Shown here: positions 9,609-18,059 of the stretch, one piece after another | Layout of the letters: every line of letters starts with the position of its first letter | How positions within the stretch are numbered: the stretch's first letter is position 1 | Source of the DNA: G016756615 sp050958605 | GTDB taxonomy: Bacteria > Pseudomonadota > Alphaproteobacteria > Rhizobiales > Rhizobiaceae | Direction of reading: 5' to 3' | Assembly: GCF_050958605.1 (NCBI RefSeq) | Contig: NZ_JBJHDO010000020.1 | Location: 1 to 64,000, forward strand | Length of the DNA stretch: 64,000 nt | Position numbers and translations under genes: made by a program | The notes under the pieces: generated by a model | Told to the model about the DNA's origin: nothing | The model's input: only the letters and a program-made list of their open reading frames with translations | Databases searched by the model: none

Positions 9609-10013
9609 ATGAATGTGGGCGATGCGGCGCGCCGGTCGGGCCTGCCGGCCAAGACCATCCGCTACTATGAAGATATTGGACTGATCCGCCCGGACCGTGC
9701 CTCCAACGGCTATAGGGACTACTCGATGGAGGATGTCCATCGACTGGCCTTCCTGGCGCGGGCGCGCAATCTCGGCTTTTCAATCGAGGACTGTCGGCAA
9801 TTGATGGCGCTTTATCAGGACCGCGCCCGGGCGAGCCACGACGTCAGGGAGATCGCGTCCGCTCATGTCGCGGCGATCGAGGAAAAGCTGCGTGAGCTGC
9901 AATCGATGCGTGCGACGCTCCAGAAGCTGATCCATGCCTGCCATGGTGACAACCGTCCGGATTGCCCGATCCTTGACGACATTGCGGGAAAGGCGGAAGC
10001 CGCGACATCGTAG
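9609..10013 (+). CDS. cueR: MerR-family copper-responsive regulator, CueR/HmrR type
   Basis: A 134-residue MerR protein. The winged HTH (AARRSGLPAKTIRYYEDIGL) is at residues 6-25, followed by a long dimerisation helix and the metal loop CHGDNRPDC with C111 and C119. The C-x7-C spacing plus the following PIL is the Cu(I)/Ag(I) loop of CueR. Such regulators activate copper ATPase or multicopper oxidase genes through a 19-bp-spacer promoter. No copper gene is in the window, so the target is elsewhere. The start at 9609 follows GGGAG at 9596-9600. The upstream 228-bp gap shared with the divergent L,D-transpeptidase gene shows nothing else I can name. Confidence 0.88.
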   Translation: MNVGDAARRSGLPAKTIRYYEDIGLIRPDRASNGYRDYSMEDVHRLAFLARARNLGFSIEDCRQLMALYQDRARASHDVREIASAHVAAIEEKLRELQSMRATLQKLIHACHGDNRPDCPILDDIAGKAEAATS

Positions 10014-10046
10014 AGGGTTCAAAACGTGAACATCTGATGGCATGGT

Positions 10047-10553
10047 ATGCTCATGCCCATTGTTTCGCCGATCCAATTCAATCCACTCGCCGACGGCCGC
10101 CAGTCGGAACGCGCCATGGTCATTCGCCGGGGCGTGCAGCGCCTGCTCATGGAAATGGGCGCGCATGTGCTGCCCGAACTCTCCCTGGCTACCGGCCGCC
10201 GTGCCGATCTGGTGGCGCTCACCCGGCAGGGCGATATCTGGATCATCGAGATAAAGTCCTCGATCGAGGACTTCAGGGTCGATCGCAAGTGGCCGGACTA
10301 CCGGCTTCATTCCGACCGTTTCTTCTTCGCAACCCATCCGGAGGTGCCGGACTCGATTTTCCCCGAGGAATGCGGGTTCATCCTCTCCGATGGATATGGC
10401 GCCGAAATCCTGCGCGAGGCGCCGGAGCACCGTCTGCCGCCAGCGACCCGCAAGGCGCTGATGCTGCGCATTGCGCGTGCCGGCGCTTCGCGCCTGCTCG
10501 CCGCCGAGCTTGCCGGCGTGCCCGTTCCGGCGCTGGACGGAGAAAGCGAATAG
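10047..10553 (+). CDS. mmcB: MmcB family DNA repair protein
   Basis: A 168-residue protein matching the alphaproteobacterial MmcB family, known in Caulobacter as a damage-inducible repair protein with a PD-(D/E)xK nuclease-like fold. The visible core is ELSLATGRRADLVAL followed by WIIEIKSSIEDF, giving the D and E-x-K residues of the nuclease motif. The ATG at 10047 or 10053 could be used. No LexA box was located with confidence upstream. It lies about 30 bp after the CueR-like gene but is functionally unrelated. Confidence 0.87.
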   Translation: MLMPIVSPIQFNPLADGRQSERAMVIRRGVQRLLMEMGAHVLPELSLATGRRADLVALTRQGDIWIIEIKSSIEDFRVDRKWPDYRLHSDRFFFATHPEVPDSIFPEECGFILSDGYGAEILREAPEHRLPPATRKALMLRIARAGASRLLAAELAGVPVPALDGESE

Positions 10554-10566
10554 ACGGACGGCTACA

Positions 10567-10670
10567 GCATGTCTCTCGAAAGTGGGAACCGGTTTCGGGA
10601 TAAAGACATGCGAAAAAAACAAAGAGCTAAAGCGTATGGAGCGAATCTGAAAGATCGCGACACGCTTTAG
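10567..10670. repeat. Composite intergenic palindromic repeat
   Basis: Two adjacent inverted repeats fill the gap between mmcB and coaX. GCATGTCT (10567-10574) pairs with AGACATGC (10604-10611) around a core containing GGGAACCGGTTTCGGGATAA, and CTAAAGCGT (10627-10635) pairs with ACGCTTTAG (10662-10670). From memory this block (GCATGTC...CCGGTTTCGGG...ACGCTTTAG) is a dispersed intergenic element in Rhizobiales. It may also provide the transcript 3' ends of the two convergent genes. Confidence 0.65.
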
Positions 10671-10683
10671 CAGAACCGGCTTG

Positions 10684-11499
10684 CTACTCGGCGGCCTTGT
10701 TGCGCAACCGCGACGATCCGCCCATGAGGGTTATGTCAGCGTTTCGCCGGTAGACTTCCAGCAGCCCCCGAATCGTCACATCCGGATCGAAATGGTCGAT
10801 CGCGGTGGTCGCATCGTAAAACAGCGCGGCAACGCCTCCGGTCGCCACGACGGTCATCGGTTCACTTCGCTCGGCCTTGATCCGGGCGATCATGCCCTCG
10901 ATCAGCGAGACGTAGCCCCAGAACACGCCGGACTGCATGGCGCTCACCGTATCGTTGCCGACCACCCGGCTGGGTTTCTTCAAGGCGACTCTCGGCAGTT
11001 TGGCCGCCGCGGCGTGAAGAGCTTCGACGGACAGGTGAATTCCGGGCGCGATCGCGCCGCCTTCGAAGCTCCCGTCCGCTCCGATCACGTCGATGGTCGT
11101 TGCCGTCCCGCTGTCGACCACGATCAGCGTCCCGGGATAGGCGACATGGGCGCCAAGCGCGTTGACGACGCGGTCGGCGCCGACCTCCGCCGGCTTGTTC
11201 ACGCGCACCGCGATGCCGAGTTCGGCATTCTCGCCGATCACAAACGGTTCGACGTTCAGGTAGCGGCGCGAAAGGTTGCGAAGGTTGAAGAGCGATTGCG
11301 GCACCACGCTGGCGATGATGCAGGCGTCGAGCATCCGCAGTTCCAGGCCCGCCATCGACAGCAATTGGGAGAGCCAGACCGCGTATTCGTCCGCCGTGCG
11401 GTTGGGTTCCGTTGCCGCGCGCCACTGTGCCAGCCATCGCTCGCCATCGTGGACGGCGAACAGGCTGTTGGTATTCCCTTGTTCTATCGCTAAGAGCAT
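10684..11499 (-). CDS. coaX: Type III pantothenate kinase CoaX
   Basis: A 271-residue CoaX-type kinase that phosphorylates pantothenate in the first step of CoA synthesis. The phosphate-1 region reads AIEQGNTNSLFAVHDG, the central motif is VDSGTATTIDVIGADG and the C-terminal region ATGGVAALF is typical of the ASKHA fold. Position 6, usually Asp in the D-x-G-N-T motif, is Glu here, which may be a lineage variant. In many relatives coaX follows the nuo operon and birA, but here the gene upstream on the same strand is a catabolic acyl-CoA ligase, separated by a 154-bp gap with no recognisable gene. Confidence 0.93.
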   Translation of the reverse strand: MLLAIEQGNTNSLFAVHDGERWLAQWRAATEPNRTADEYAVWLSQLLSMAGLELRMLDACIIASVVPQSLFNLRNLSRRYLNVEPFVIGENAELGIAVRVNKPAEVGADRVVNALGAHVAYPGTLIVVDSGTATTIDVIGADGSFEGGAIAPGIHLSVEALHAAAAKLPRVALKKPSRVVGNDTVSAMQSGVFWGYVSLIEGMIARIKAERSEPMTVVATGGVAALFYDATTAIDHFDPDVTIRGLLEVYRRNADITLMGGSSRLRNKAAE

Positions 11500-11653
11500 A
11501 GTTGGATTCCGCAGATCCCTCTGCCGCCCGCGTCGTGTGACAAGCTACGGCTCCAGGGCCATGTTCGCCAGCTAATTGTGAGGGCAACTTCCAAACTTCA
11601 TCGATATGTTGCTACCGATGAACTGCCCGCTCGGTCTCGGAACGATGACGAGA

Positions 11654-13240
11654 TCATGTGGGGGGAAATATTGCGAGCGGATCCGGGTACGATGCATCGC
11701 TGGGGGAATTGGACGCTTTGGATTCCGCCAGCTTCCCCCGCAATTCCGTCTTCAGCACCTTGCCGTAGCTGTTTTTGGGCAGCTCGCGGCAGAAGACGTA
11801 GCGTTTCGGCTTCTTGAACGAAGCGATCTCGGCGCGGCACCACGTTTCCAGGGCGGACAGGTCGCAAGTCGTGCCGGGGCGGGCAACGATGAATGCGACG
11901 ACATTTTCTCCCCATTCCTGGTCCGGTTCGCCGACCACGGAAACTTCGAGCACGCCCGGGTGCCGGGCAAGGACTTCCTCGACCTCGCGGGGATAGATAT
12001 TGGTCCCGCCGGAGATGATCACGTCCTTTGACCGGTCGGTCAGGGTGAGAAAGCCGTCGCCATCCATCCGGCCAATGTCGCCGGTGCGCAGCCAGCCGCC
12101 GGCGAGGGCTTTGGCGCTTGCCTCGGGATTGTCCCAATAGCCTTTCATTACCGTGGGACCGCGCACCAGAATCTCGCCAGGCTCGCCGGTCGGCACTACG
12201 CCGCCATCTTCCCCTTCTATCCGGATTTCAATGCCCGCCATGGCCTGCCCGACCGAGGCTCGGCGTGCCGAATGGCTGGAATGGGCGCGGTCGGCAACGA
12301 TGTCGCGCCGCAAGGAGGTGATCGTCATCGGGCTTTCGGCCTGGCCATAGATCTGGACGAAGCGCGGACCGAAGAGTTGGAGCGCTTCCTCGATATCAGC
12401 GGCGTACATGGGACCTCCGCCATAGACGATGGTCCGGACGCCCTCGCCCCGATAGCCTGATGTCTTCGACCATTCCACCAGACGCTTGACCATCGTCGGG
12501 GCGGCAAACATGACGGTCTGCCCGAAATGCTTCGACAGTTCGGCGATCTCCGGCGGGTCGAAGCCACGCGAGACAGGGAAGACGTGGCCGCCGCCGAGGC
12601 GGACGAATACGAAATTGTAGATTCCGGCGCCGTGCGAAATCGGGGCCGCGTAGATCGTCGCCTGATCGCTGGCGATCTGATCGACATCGAGAGCATAGGT
12701 GAGGCTCGCCATCCGCAAGTTGTCGTGGGTCAGCATGACCCCCTTTGGCCGGCCGGTCGTGCCGGAACTGTAGAAGAGCCAGGCTGTATCGGCGCCCGCC
12801 GCTTCGGCCGGCAATGCGCTGCCTGGCCCTTTGGTATCCAGCGCGGCCCATTCGGGCGAGCCGAGCGCGATTTCGCGGCAGTCTTCAGGCAGAGCCGCCT
12901 GTGATCCGGTGGCACCGTCCTCGGAGACGAGCAATCGCGCGCCCGCATTTTCGACGATCCATGCCACCTCCCGGGCGTGCAGCTTGTGGTTCACAGGAAC
13001 GATGATCCCACCGAACCACCACACCGCGTAGAACAGCTCCAGATATTCCGGCACGTTTTTCAGGAAGACGGCGACGCGGTCGCCTTGTTTCAGCCCGTAC
13101 AGGGCCACCATGCCGGCCGAACGCGCTCTGACGCGCCGAAGGAACTCGTCATAGGACGCCATCTGCCGCGTTCCGAGGAAGATCGCCGGCGCATCCGGTT
13201 TGGCGCGCGCGGTAGCCTCCAGCCAGTTGGCGATATTCAT
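11654..13240 (-). CDS. AMP-forming acyl-CoA synthetase
   Basis: A 528-residue ANL-superfamily ligase that activates a carboxylic acid to its CoA thioester with ATP. The P-loop-like signature is YSSGTTGRPKGVMLTH (from residue 157), with later motifs IYGQAESP, WLRTGDIGRMDGDGFL and a C-terminal lysine region SYGKVLK. The ATG at 13240 follows GGGAGGA; an in-frame extension to 13282 has no such site. It is on the minus strand beside the IclR gene and divergent from the TRAP operon, so it may activate the transported acid. The substrate cannot be read from the sequence. Confidence 0.9.
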   Translation of the reverse strand: MNIANWLEATARAKPDAPAIFLGTRQMASYDEFLRRVRARSAGMVALYGLKQGDRVAVFLKNVPEYLELFYAVWWFGGIIVPVNHKLHAREVAWIVENAGARLLVSEDGATGSQAALPEDCREIALGSPEWAALDTKGPGSALPAEAAGADTAWLFYSSGTTGRPKGVMLTHDNLRMASLTYALDVDQIASDQATIYAAPISHGAGIYNFVFVRLGGGHVFPVSRGFDPPEIAELSKHFGQTVMFAAPTMVKRLVEWSKTSGYRGEGVRTIVYGGGPMYAADIEEALQLFGPRFVQIYGQAESPMTITSLRRDIVADRAHSSHSARRASVGQAMAGIEIRIEGEDGGVVPTGEPGEILVRGPTVMKGYWDNPEASAKALAGGWLRTGDIGRMDGDGFLTLTDRSKDVIISGGTNIYPREVEEVLARHPGVLEVSVVGEPDQEWGENVVAFIVARPGTTCDLSALETWCRAEIASFKKPKRYVFCRELPKNSYGKVLKTELRGKLAESKASNSPSDASYPDPLAIFPPT

Positions 13241-13362
13241 GCCGCAAATCCTCCCTTGCGAAGCCTGGCCGCTGCGAGCCATGGGAGAATGCTACGACAG
13301 GACGCGGCTCGCTGTCTATGATCTTGTCAGAAATGTCCAAGATTCCGGCCAATTGAACCGCG

Positions 13363-14148
13363 CTAGATTACATCCAGTGGTGGAGTCGTCAGCCCTTTGA
13401 TCTCGTTGCCAAGATAGCGCGGCCCAAAATGCTGCGCCACCGTCGCATGCATCAGCTTGGCAATCTCGGGCATTCTGACTTCGATGCGGTTCAAGGGACC
13501 GGCGACCGTCAGCGAGAACACGCGCTCTGAGATGCTGATCGGCAAAGAGACGCCACCGAGGTCTTGGCTGTAGTTCGAAGCGGAGCGGAACCAGCCTCGA
13601 AACAGTCCGGCCCGAATCTGGTCCTCTACGGCTTCGACGCTCATGGGCGTCCCTGGCCCATAACGCTCGAACTCCACCTTGCGCAGCAATGCGGTGCGTT
13701 GGCGGCCCGGCCATTGGCTCATGATTGCCTGGCCCGAGGCCGTGGCATGCAGGGGGATCCGCTGTCCGACTTCGGCGGCGTAGCGCACGCGCGCCTTGGA
13801 TTGGACGACTTCGAGAAAGATCACGTTCCCTCCTGACGCCGCACCCACGCACACGGTTTCGCCAGTCCGTTCGTTCAGGTCGCCTGCGAGCCGCACCAGC
13901 GTGTCGGGTATGGGTTCGGCTGCGGAAATCGTATGCGCGATCGCCAGCCAGCGAGGCGTCGGGTAAAATCGCCCGCGGCCTTCCGGCTCGAAGAGATAGC
14001 CCCGCGCGCCGAGCGTCGACAGAAGGTTGAATGTGGACGAACGCGGCCAGCCGAAATGCTGCGATATCTCGGCCAGGCTGGCGGGTTTCCCGTGCGCAGC
14101 AAAGAATTCGAGCAGATCGAGCACATTCGCGACTTGCCTGACCAGCAT
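13363..14148 (-). CDS. IclR-family transcriptional regulator
   Basis: A 261-residue protein with an N-terminal winged HTH (ASLAEISQHFGWPRSSTFNL, about residues 23-42) and a C-terminal effector domain containing the IclR-type segments around RIPLHATASGQAI and the SYSQDLGG-like SNYSQDLGG. Such proteins bind small carboxylate effectors and usually control the adjacent catabolic operon. The start at 14148 follows GGGAGGACA. It is divergent from the TRAP/catabolic operon beginning at 14434 and upstream of the acyl-CoA ligase, so it is the likely local regulator of both. Confidence 0.9.
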   Translation of the reverse strand: MLVRQVANVLDLLEFFAAHGKPASLAEISQHFGWPRSSTFNLLSTLGARGYLFEPEGRGRFYPTPRWLAIAHTISAAEPIPDTLVRLAGDLNERTGETVCVGAASGGNVIFLEVVQSKARVRYAAEVGQRIPLHATASGQAIMSQWPGRQRTALLRKVEFERYGPGTPMSVEAVEDQIRAGLFRGWFRSASNYSQDLGGVSLPISISERVFSLTVAGPLNRIEVRMPEIAKLMHATVAQHFGPRYLGNEIKGLTTPPLDVI

Positions 14149-14307
14149 ATTGTCCTCCCGCCCTGAGGTCAGACGCAGACGGAAATCGCTGCGGCCGGTT
14201 GTCTACATATATGGCAAACCAGCTGCCATGAACCCCGAAAAAGCGCAAGTGCAGCGATGTGTTCCGGATCGCCTCCTTAAAACTTGAACGCTTGGGCTCA
14301 TTATGTG

Positions 14308-14335
14308 TTGACGAAGGGTAATTCTTCCATAAAAT
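14308..14335 (+). promoter_or_regulatory. Sigma-70-type promoter of the TRAP operon
   Basis: TTGACG (14308-14313) and TAAAAT (14330-14335) with a 16-bp spacer each match the consensus hexamers at five of six positions. Transcription would begin near 14342, about 90 bp before the dctQ start. This is an AT-rich stretch in otherwise GC-rich sequence, between the divergent IclR and TRAP genes. Confidence 0.55.
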
Positions 14336-14352
14336 CCACATGCAAGAACTTA

Positions 14353-14372
14353 TTGAACAAATATGTGTACAA
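14353..14372. promoter_or_regulatory. Candidate operator dyad downstream of the TRAP promoter
   Basis: TTGAACA (14353-14359), a 6-bp spacer and TGTACAA (14366-14372) form an imperfect dyad with one mismatch per arm. It sits about 10-30 bp after the predicted transcription start, where a bound IclR-type repressor could block transcription. This is a prediction from position and symmetry only. Confidence 0.35.
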
Positions 14373-14433
14373 ACTTGACCCTGCTGGGATGCGGACCCCG
14401 GAGGAGCGGGGTGTCGGTTGGGGAGGGGAAGGT

Positions 14434-15009
14434 ATGATTCGCAGTTCCCATGCGTCGGGATCCGGCGGGTTTTCACGGATGCTCGGTGCTTTGGAGGTAG
14501 GGCTGGTGGCGGTTTCCGCTGTCGCGATCGCAGCCATCATGCTCGTCGTCACCCTGGATGCGACCTTGCGTTACGTCATCTCGTCGCCCCTGACCTGGTC
14601 CTATGAGTTGATCGGCCTCTACCTCATGGTGGCTGTTTTCTTTCTGGCGTTGCCGGACACGCTCACCCATCACGGTCATATCGCGGTGGACATCTTCCAG
14701 CGTCTGATTCCATTCCGCCTGCGGCACCTCCTGCTCGGGCTCGGCTACGCCTTATCGACCTGGATCATGACCCTGATCACCTGGGGTGCGGGCCAGCGGC
14801 TGACGACAGCCTTCCTGCGGGATGAACGCATAGCCGCCGTCGTCCCATGGCCGACCTGGATCGCGTATCTGCTGGTCGTCGTCGGGTCAGCCGCCATGAT
14901 CCTGCGCTGTCTTGCCAGGGTCTACGGCCACCTGGCCTCCGCTGCGACCGGCCGGGAAGTCGTCGACATGCCGCCGCCACCCACCGAAGCAGGTCCCGAG
15001 GAGATCTGA
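14434..15009 (+). CDS. TRAP transporter small permease subunit (DctQ)
   Basis: A 192-residue inner-membrane protein with four predicted helices, for example LVAVSAVAIAAIMLVVTLDA near residues 24-43. The DctQ-type segments TLRYVISSPLTWSYELIGLY and HHGHIAVDIF are present. It pairs with the large subunit immediately downstream to couple sodium entry to solute import. The ATG at 14434 has GGGGAAGG just before it; an in-frame reading from 14284 adds a polar N-terminus that is not membrane-like. It begins the Q-M-P operon. Confidence 0.88.
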   Translation: MIRSSHASGSGGFSRMLGALEVGLVAVSAVAIAAIMLVVTLDATLRYVISSPLTWSYELIGLYLMVAVFFLALPDTLTHHGHIAVDIFQRLIPFRLRHLLLGLGYALSTWIMTLITWGAGQRLTTAFLRDERIAAVVPWPTWIAYLLVVVGSAAMILRCLARVYGHLASAATGREVVDMPPPPTEAGPEEI

Positions 15010-15012
15010 TCC

Positions 15013-16299
15013 ATGCTCGTCCTCGCCGTCCTCAGCCTTCTCGGAATTCTGCTCGTCATCGGCCTGCCGGTCGCCTTCGCCATGGCGGTGTCGGGTGCGA
15101 TCGGCCTCTATTTCTATGGAGGCATGCCGATCCTGTCCGGCATCCTGAATACGACACCGCTGACCACCGCCAACTCCTACGAGATGATCACGATCCCGAT
15201 GTTCATCCTTATGGCGGAGTTCGTGATCCTTTCCGGGATTGCAAGCGACCTCTTCCGGGCGGCGACGATCTGGGTGGGACGCATTCGCGGCGGTGTCGCC
15301 ATGGCGACAGCGATCGCCGGAGCCGGTTTCGGGGCGATTTCCGGATCCAGCACGGCCGCAGCAGCTACCTTGGCAGCGACCTCCCTGCCCGAGATGATCA
15401 AGCAGGGGTACGAGCCCAAGCTCGCCGGCGGCGTCGTGGCTATTTCCGGCACTCTCGCGATGCTGATCCCGCCCTCCGTGGCGCTGATCCTCTACGGCAT
15501 CCTGGCCGATGTCTCGATTTCGAAACTGCTTATCGGCGGCGTCATACCAGGTTTGATCGTCACTATGGCGATCATCCTCACGGTTTGGGTCCTGGTGATC
15601 CTGTGGCCGGGGTCGGCGCCGAAAGGACACACCTACAGCTTCACCGAGAAATTCGCGTCGCTGAAGCGGGTCGGCCCGATGCTGGTGCTGTTCCTCGCCA
15701 TCACCGGCACGATCTATTCCGGCATCGCGACACCGACCGAGGCATCGGGCATCGGTGCGTTCATCGCCATGCTGCTGGCGGTCAAGGAGCGGAAGCTCAC
15801 GCCAGCGACTTTGTGGATCGCGCTACGCAATTCCGCGCAGACGAGCTGCATGATCCTCTTCATCATCCTCGGCGCGCACATATTCGGCTACTTCGTCACC
15901 ATTACGCGCGTGACGAACGACCTCAGCGAGTGGGTCGCGGCGTTGCCGCTGGCGCCGCTGGCGATCATGGGGCTGATCCTGGTCGGCTACATCATTCTCG
16001 GTTTTTTCATGGATCAGATCGCCATTCTGATCCTGACGGTGCCGGTCGTCCTGCCGATTATCCTCAAGCTCGGCTTCGATCCCGTCTGGTTCGGCGTGAT
16101 CGTGGTGGTCACGGCCGAGGTCGGGATGGTGACGCCGCCGCTGGGCATGAACGTCTTCGTGGTGGCCCGATATACGAGGCGGCCATTGGGCGAACTGTTC
16201 AGGGGCGTCATGCCCCACGTGTGGGCGCATCTCGTCGTGATCGCCCTGCTCACCCTCTTCCCGGGCCTCATCCTATGGCTCCCGTCCACCATGCAGTGA
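15013..16299 (+). CDS. TRAP transporter large permease subunit (DctM)
   Basis: A 428-residue DctM-family transporter with about 12 helices. Characteristic segments are GAISGSSTAAAATLAATSLP (near residues 101-120) and LGFFMDQIAILILTVPVV in the second half. It starts 3 bp after the small subunit and has AGGAG upstream. It forms the transport channel of the tripartite system that imports carboxylates captured by the binding protein encoded next. Confidence 0.94.
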   Translation: MLVLAVLSLLGILLVIGLPVAFAMAVSGAIGLYFYGGMPILSGILNTTPLTTANSYEMITIPMFILMAEFVILSGIASDLFRAATIWVGRIRGGVAMATAIAGAGFGAISGSSTAAAATLAATSLPEMIKQGYEPKLAGGVVAISGTLAMLIPPSVALILYGILADVSISKLLIGGVIPGLIVTMAIILTVWVLVILWPGSAPKGHTYSFTEKFASLKRVGPMLVLFLAITGTIYSGIATPTEASGIGAFIAMLLAVKERKLTPATLWIALRNSAQTSCMILFIILGAHIFGYFVTITRVTNDLSEWVAALPLAPLAIMGLILVGYIILGFFMDQIAILILTVPVVLPIILKLGFDPVWFGVIVVVTAEVGMVTPPLGMNVFVVARYTRRPLGELFRGVMPHVWAHLVVIALLTLFPGLILWLPSTMQ

Positions 16300-16339
16300 C
16301 CTGCAGTAGCGAAATCAGTCGAAGTTGGAGGAACTAGCA

Positions 16340-17362
16340 ATGTTGAAATGCCTGAGCAGGGGCGTGGCCCTGATATCGGTTCTGGCCGCCGCGGCCTTTC
16401 CGGCGGCAGCCGAAACCTTCCGCATAGGGGATTCATTTCCCGTTGGGCATTACATCGCGGAAAACATGACCAAGTTCTGGATGGAGGAAGTCAAGTCGAG
16501 ATCGGGCGGTAAGATCGAATTCGCCTATTTCCCCGCCGAGCAGATGGGCAAGGCCAAGGATCTGCTGTCGCTCACCCAGAGCGGCGTTCTGGACATCGGT
16601 TATGTCGGCCCGTCCTATGTCAGCGACAAGCTGCCCTTGTCCTCCGTTGGCGAGTTGCCGGAAGCGTTCACCACATCCTGCCAGGGCACCAAGGCGTTCT
16701 GGGAGATCGCCAAGCCGGGCGGCGCGCTCGATCAGGCGGAGTTCGCTCCCAACGGCGTTCGTGTGCTCCTGGTCATGGTGCTCCCGCCTTATCAGATATT
16801 CACGTCGAACCGGGAGATCTCGGGTTTGGACAGCTTCAAAGGGCTCAAGCTGCGGACCACGGGCGGAGCCAAGGAGATCGCTACCGATATGATCGGAGCC
16901 GTGCCTGTTCAGATGGCTGCTCCCGAGGCGCGCGACGCGCTGTCGCGAGGTACGCTCGACGGATTGCTGTTTCCCCATTCCTCGATCCTGCCCTACGATG
17001 TCGTTCCCTATCTGAAATACGCGACCCAGGATCTGAACTTCGGGTCCTTCGTGGTCACCTACGTCATCAGCCAGCAGCGTTGGGATCAGCTCGATGCGGA
17101 AACGCAGAAGGTCCTCACCGAAGCCGGCGAGGCCGCAACGATGCATGGATGCGAGGTCGCCGACAGGCTGGACGGCGTCGACAAGAAGACGATCGCCGAT
17201 GGCGGCGTGTCCTTCGTCAGCCTGCCCGACGCCGACAAGGCCAAGCTGGAGGAGATGCTCGGGACGCTGAGCGATCGCTGGGCGGATGAACTCGAGCAGC
17301 GCGGCAAGCCTGGCAAGGCAATTCTCAACGCATTCCGAGGCGCGCTCGGCGGCTCGCAATAG
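16340..17362 (+). CDS. TRAP transporter substrate-binding protein (DctP)
   Basis: A 340-residue periplasmic binding protein with a Sec signal peptide ending near AAAFPAAAETF (cleavage about residue 24). DctP-type features include FRIGDSFPVGHYIAENM, the QSGVLDIGYVGPSYVSDK hinge region and GLKLRTTGGAKE, the segment that in the family carries the carboxylate-binding Arg. The start at 16340 follows GGAGG. It captures a carboxylate for the DctQM pair upstream. The neighbouring genes point to a branched or unsaturated acid, but the ligand itself is not readable. Confidence 0.9.
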   Translation: MLKCLSRGVALISVLAAAAFPAAAETFRIGDSFPVGHYIAENMTKFWMEEVKSRSGGKIEFAYFPAEQMGKAKDLLSLTQSGVLDIGYVGPSYVSDKLPLSSVGELPEAFTTSCQGTKAFWEIAKPGGALDQAEFAPNGVRVLLVMVLPPYQIFTSNREISGLDSFKGLKLRTTGGAKEIATDMIGAVPVQMAAPEARDALSRGTLDGLLFPHSSILPYDVVPYLKYATQDLNFGSFVVTYVISQQRWDQLDAETQKVLTEAGEAATMHGCEVADRLDGVDKKTIADGGVSFVSLPDADKAKLEEMLGTLSDRWADELEQRGKPGKAILNAFRGALGGSQ

Positions 17363-17399
17363 GTCACCATCCGTAGCGGGACAATAAGCGGAGGCTGGA

Positions 17400-17861
17400 A
17401 TGCGCCTTGTCGGCAAGGGACTCAACTGGACCGAGCTTCCGGTGGGGACGGCCTTGCGTACCTTCGGGCGAACCGTGACCGAGACGGATATCGTGAACTT
17501 CGTCTCGGTCGCCGGCATGCTCGAGTCGCTGTTCGTCGACGCCGAGTTTCGCGCAGCGCATTCCGCTATCCCTGGACGGCCAGCGCCGGCTGCGCTGGTG
17601 TTGGCTCTGGCCGAAGGACTCGTTTTGAACGCCACCGCCCAGGGAACCGGGCTTGCTTTCCTGAACATGGAACTGACGGTGGAACGCCCGGTACAGCAGG
17701 GCGACACGATCCATGTCGAGATCACGGTCACGGAGCAACGCCCTGCGTCGAAGGGAGGGCGCGGCTTGATCCGCACCCGAAATGCGGTGGTCAATCAGCG
17801 GGGCGAGATAGTCATGGTCTATACGCCGCTCCGCCTGATGGCCGGACCTGACACCGCTTAG
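17400..17861 (+). CDS. MaoC-like (hot-dog) dehydratase
   Basis: A 153-residue hot-dog protein of the MaoC/(R)-specific enoyl-CoA hydratase group. It has the opening FGRTVTETDIVNFVSVAGM and the core VERPVQQGDTIHVEITVTEQ, ending with the strand RTRNAVVNQRGEIVMVYTP. The D-x5-H catalytic pair of typical hydratases is not clearly present in the early helix (GMLESLFVDAEF precedes an AAH), so activity is uncertain. It lies 37 bp after dctP with GGAGG upstream and starts the enzyme part of the operon. Confidence 0.8.
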   Translation: MRLVGKGLNWTELPVGTALRTFGRTVTETDIVNFVSVAGMLESLFVDAEFRAAHSAIPGRPAPAALVLALAEGLVLNATAQGTGLAFLNMELTVERPVQQGDTIHVEITVTEQRPASKGGRGLIRTRNAVVNQRGEIVMVYTPLRLMAGPDTA

Positions 17862-18059
17862 GATGATCAATCCAGAATGATAACAGTGTCGTCCATGTGT
17901 GTGGACGATGTGGCGTGCTATTGCCCATAGTTCTGCTTCCAAGCACCGTCAAAAGGCGAAAGAAAGCAGAATCTTTTTCCATTTTCGGCTTGAACCGATC
18001 AATTGAATATGATCCAAATACATGCACAAAAAGTACATGATTTAAGACAAGGTTGGCGA

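Noticed and set aside
14847..16337. Plus-strand 496-codon frame across dctQ and dctM
   Set aside because: Out of frame with the real TRAP subunits; low-complexity Arg/His/Pro content.
17889..17908. TCGTCCA-N6-TGGACGA hairpin after the first MaoC gene
   Set aside because: Only a 7-bp stem without a T-run; too weak to call a terminator.
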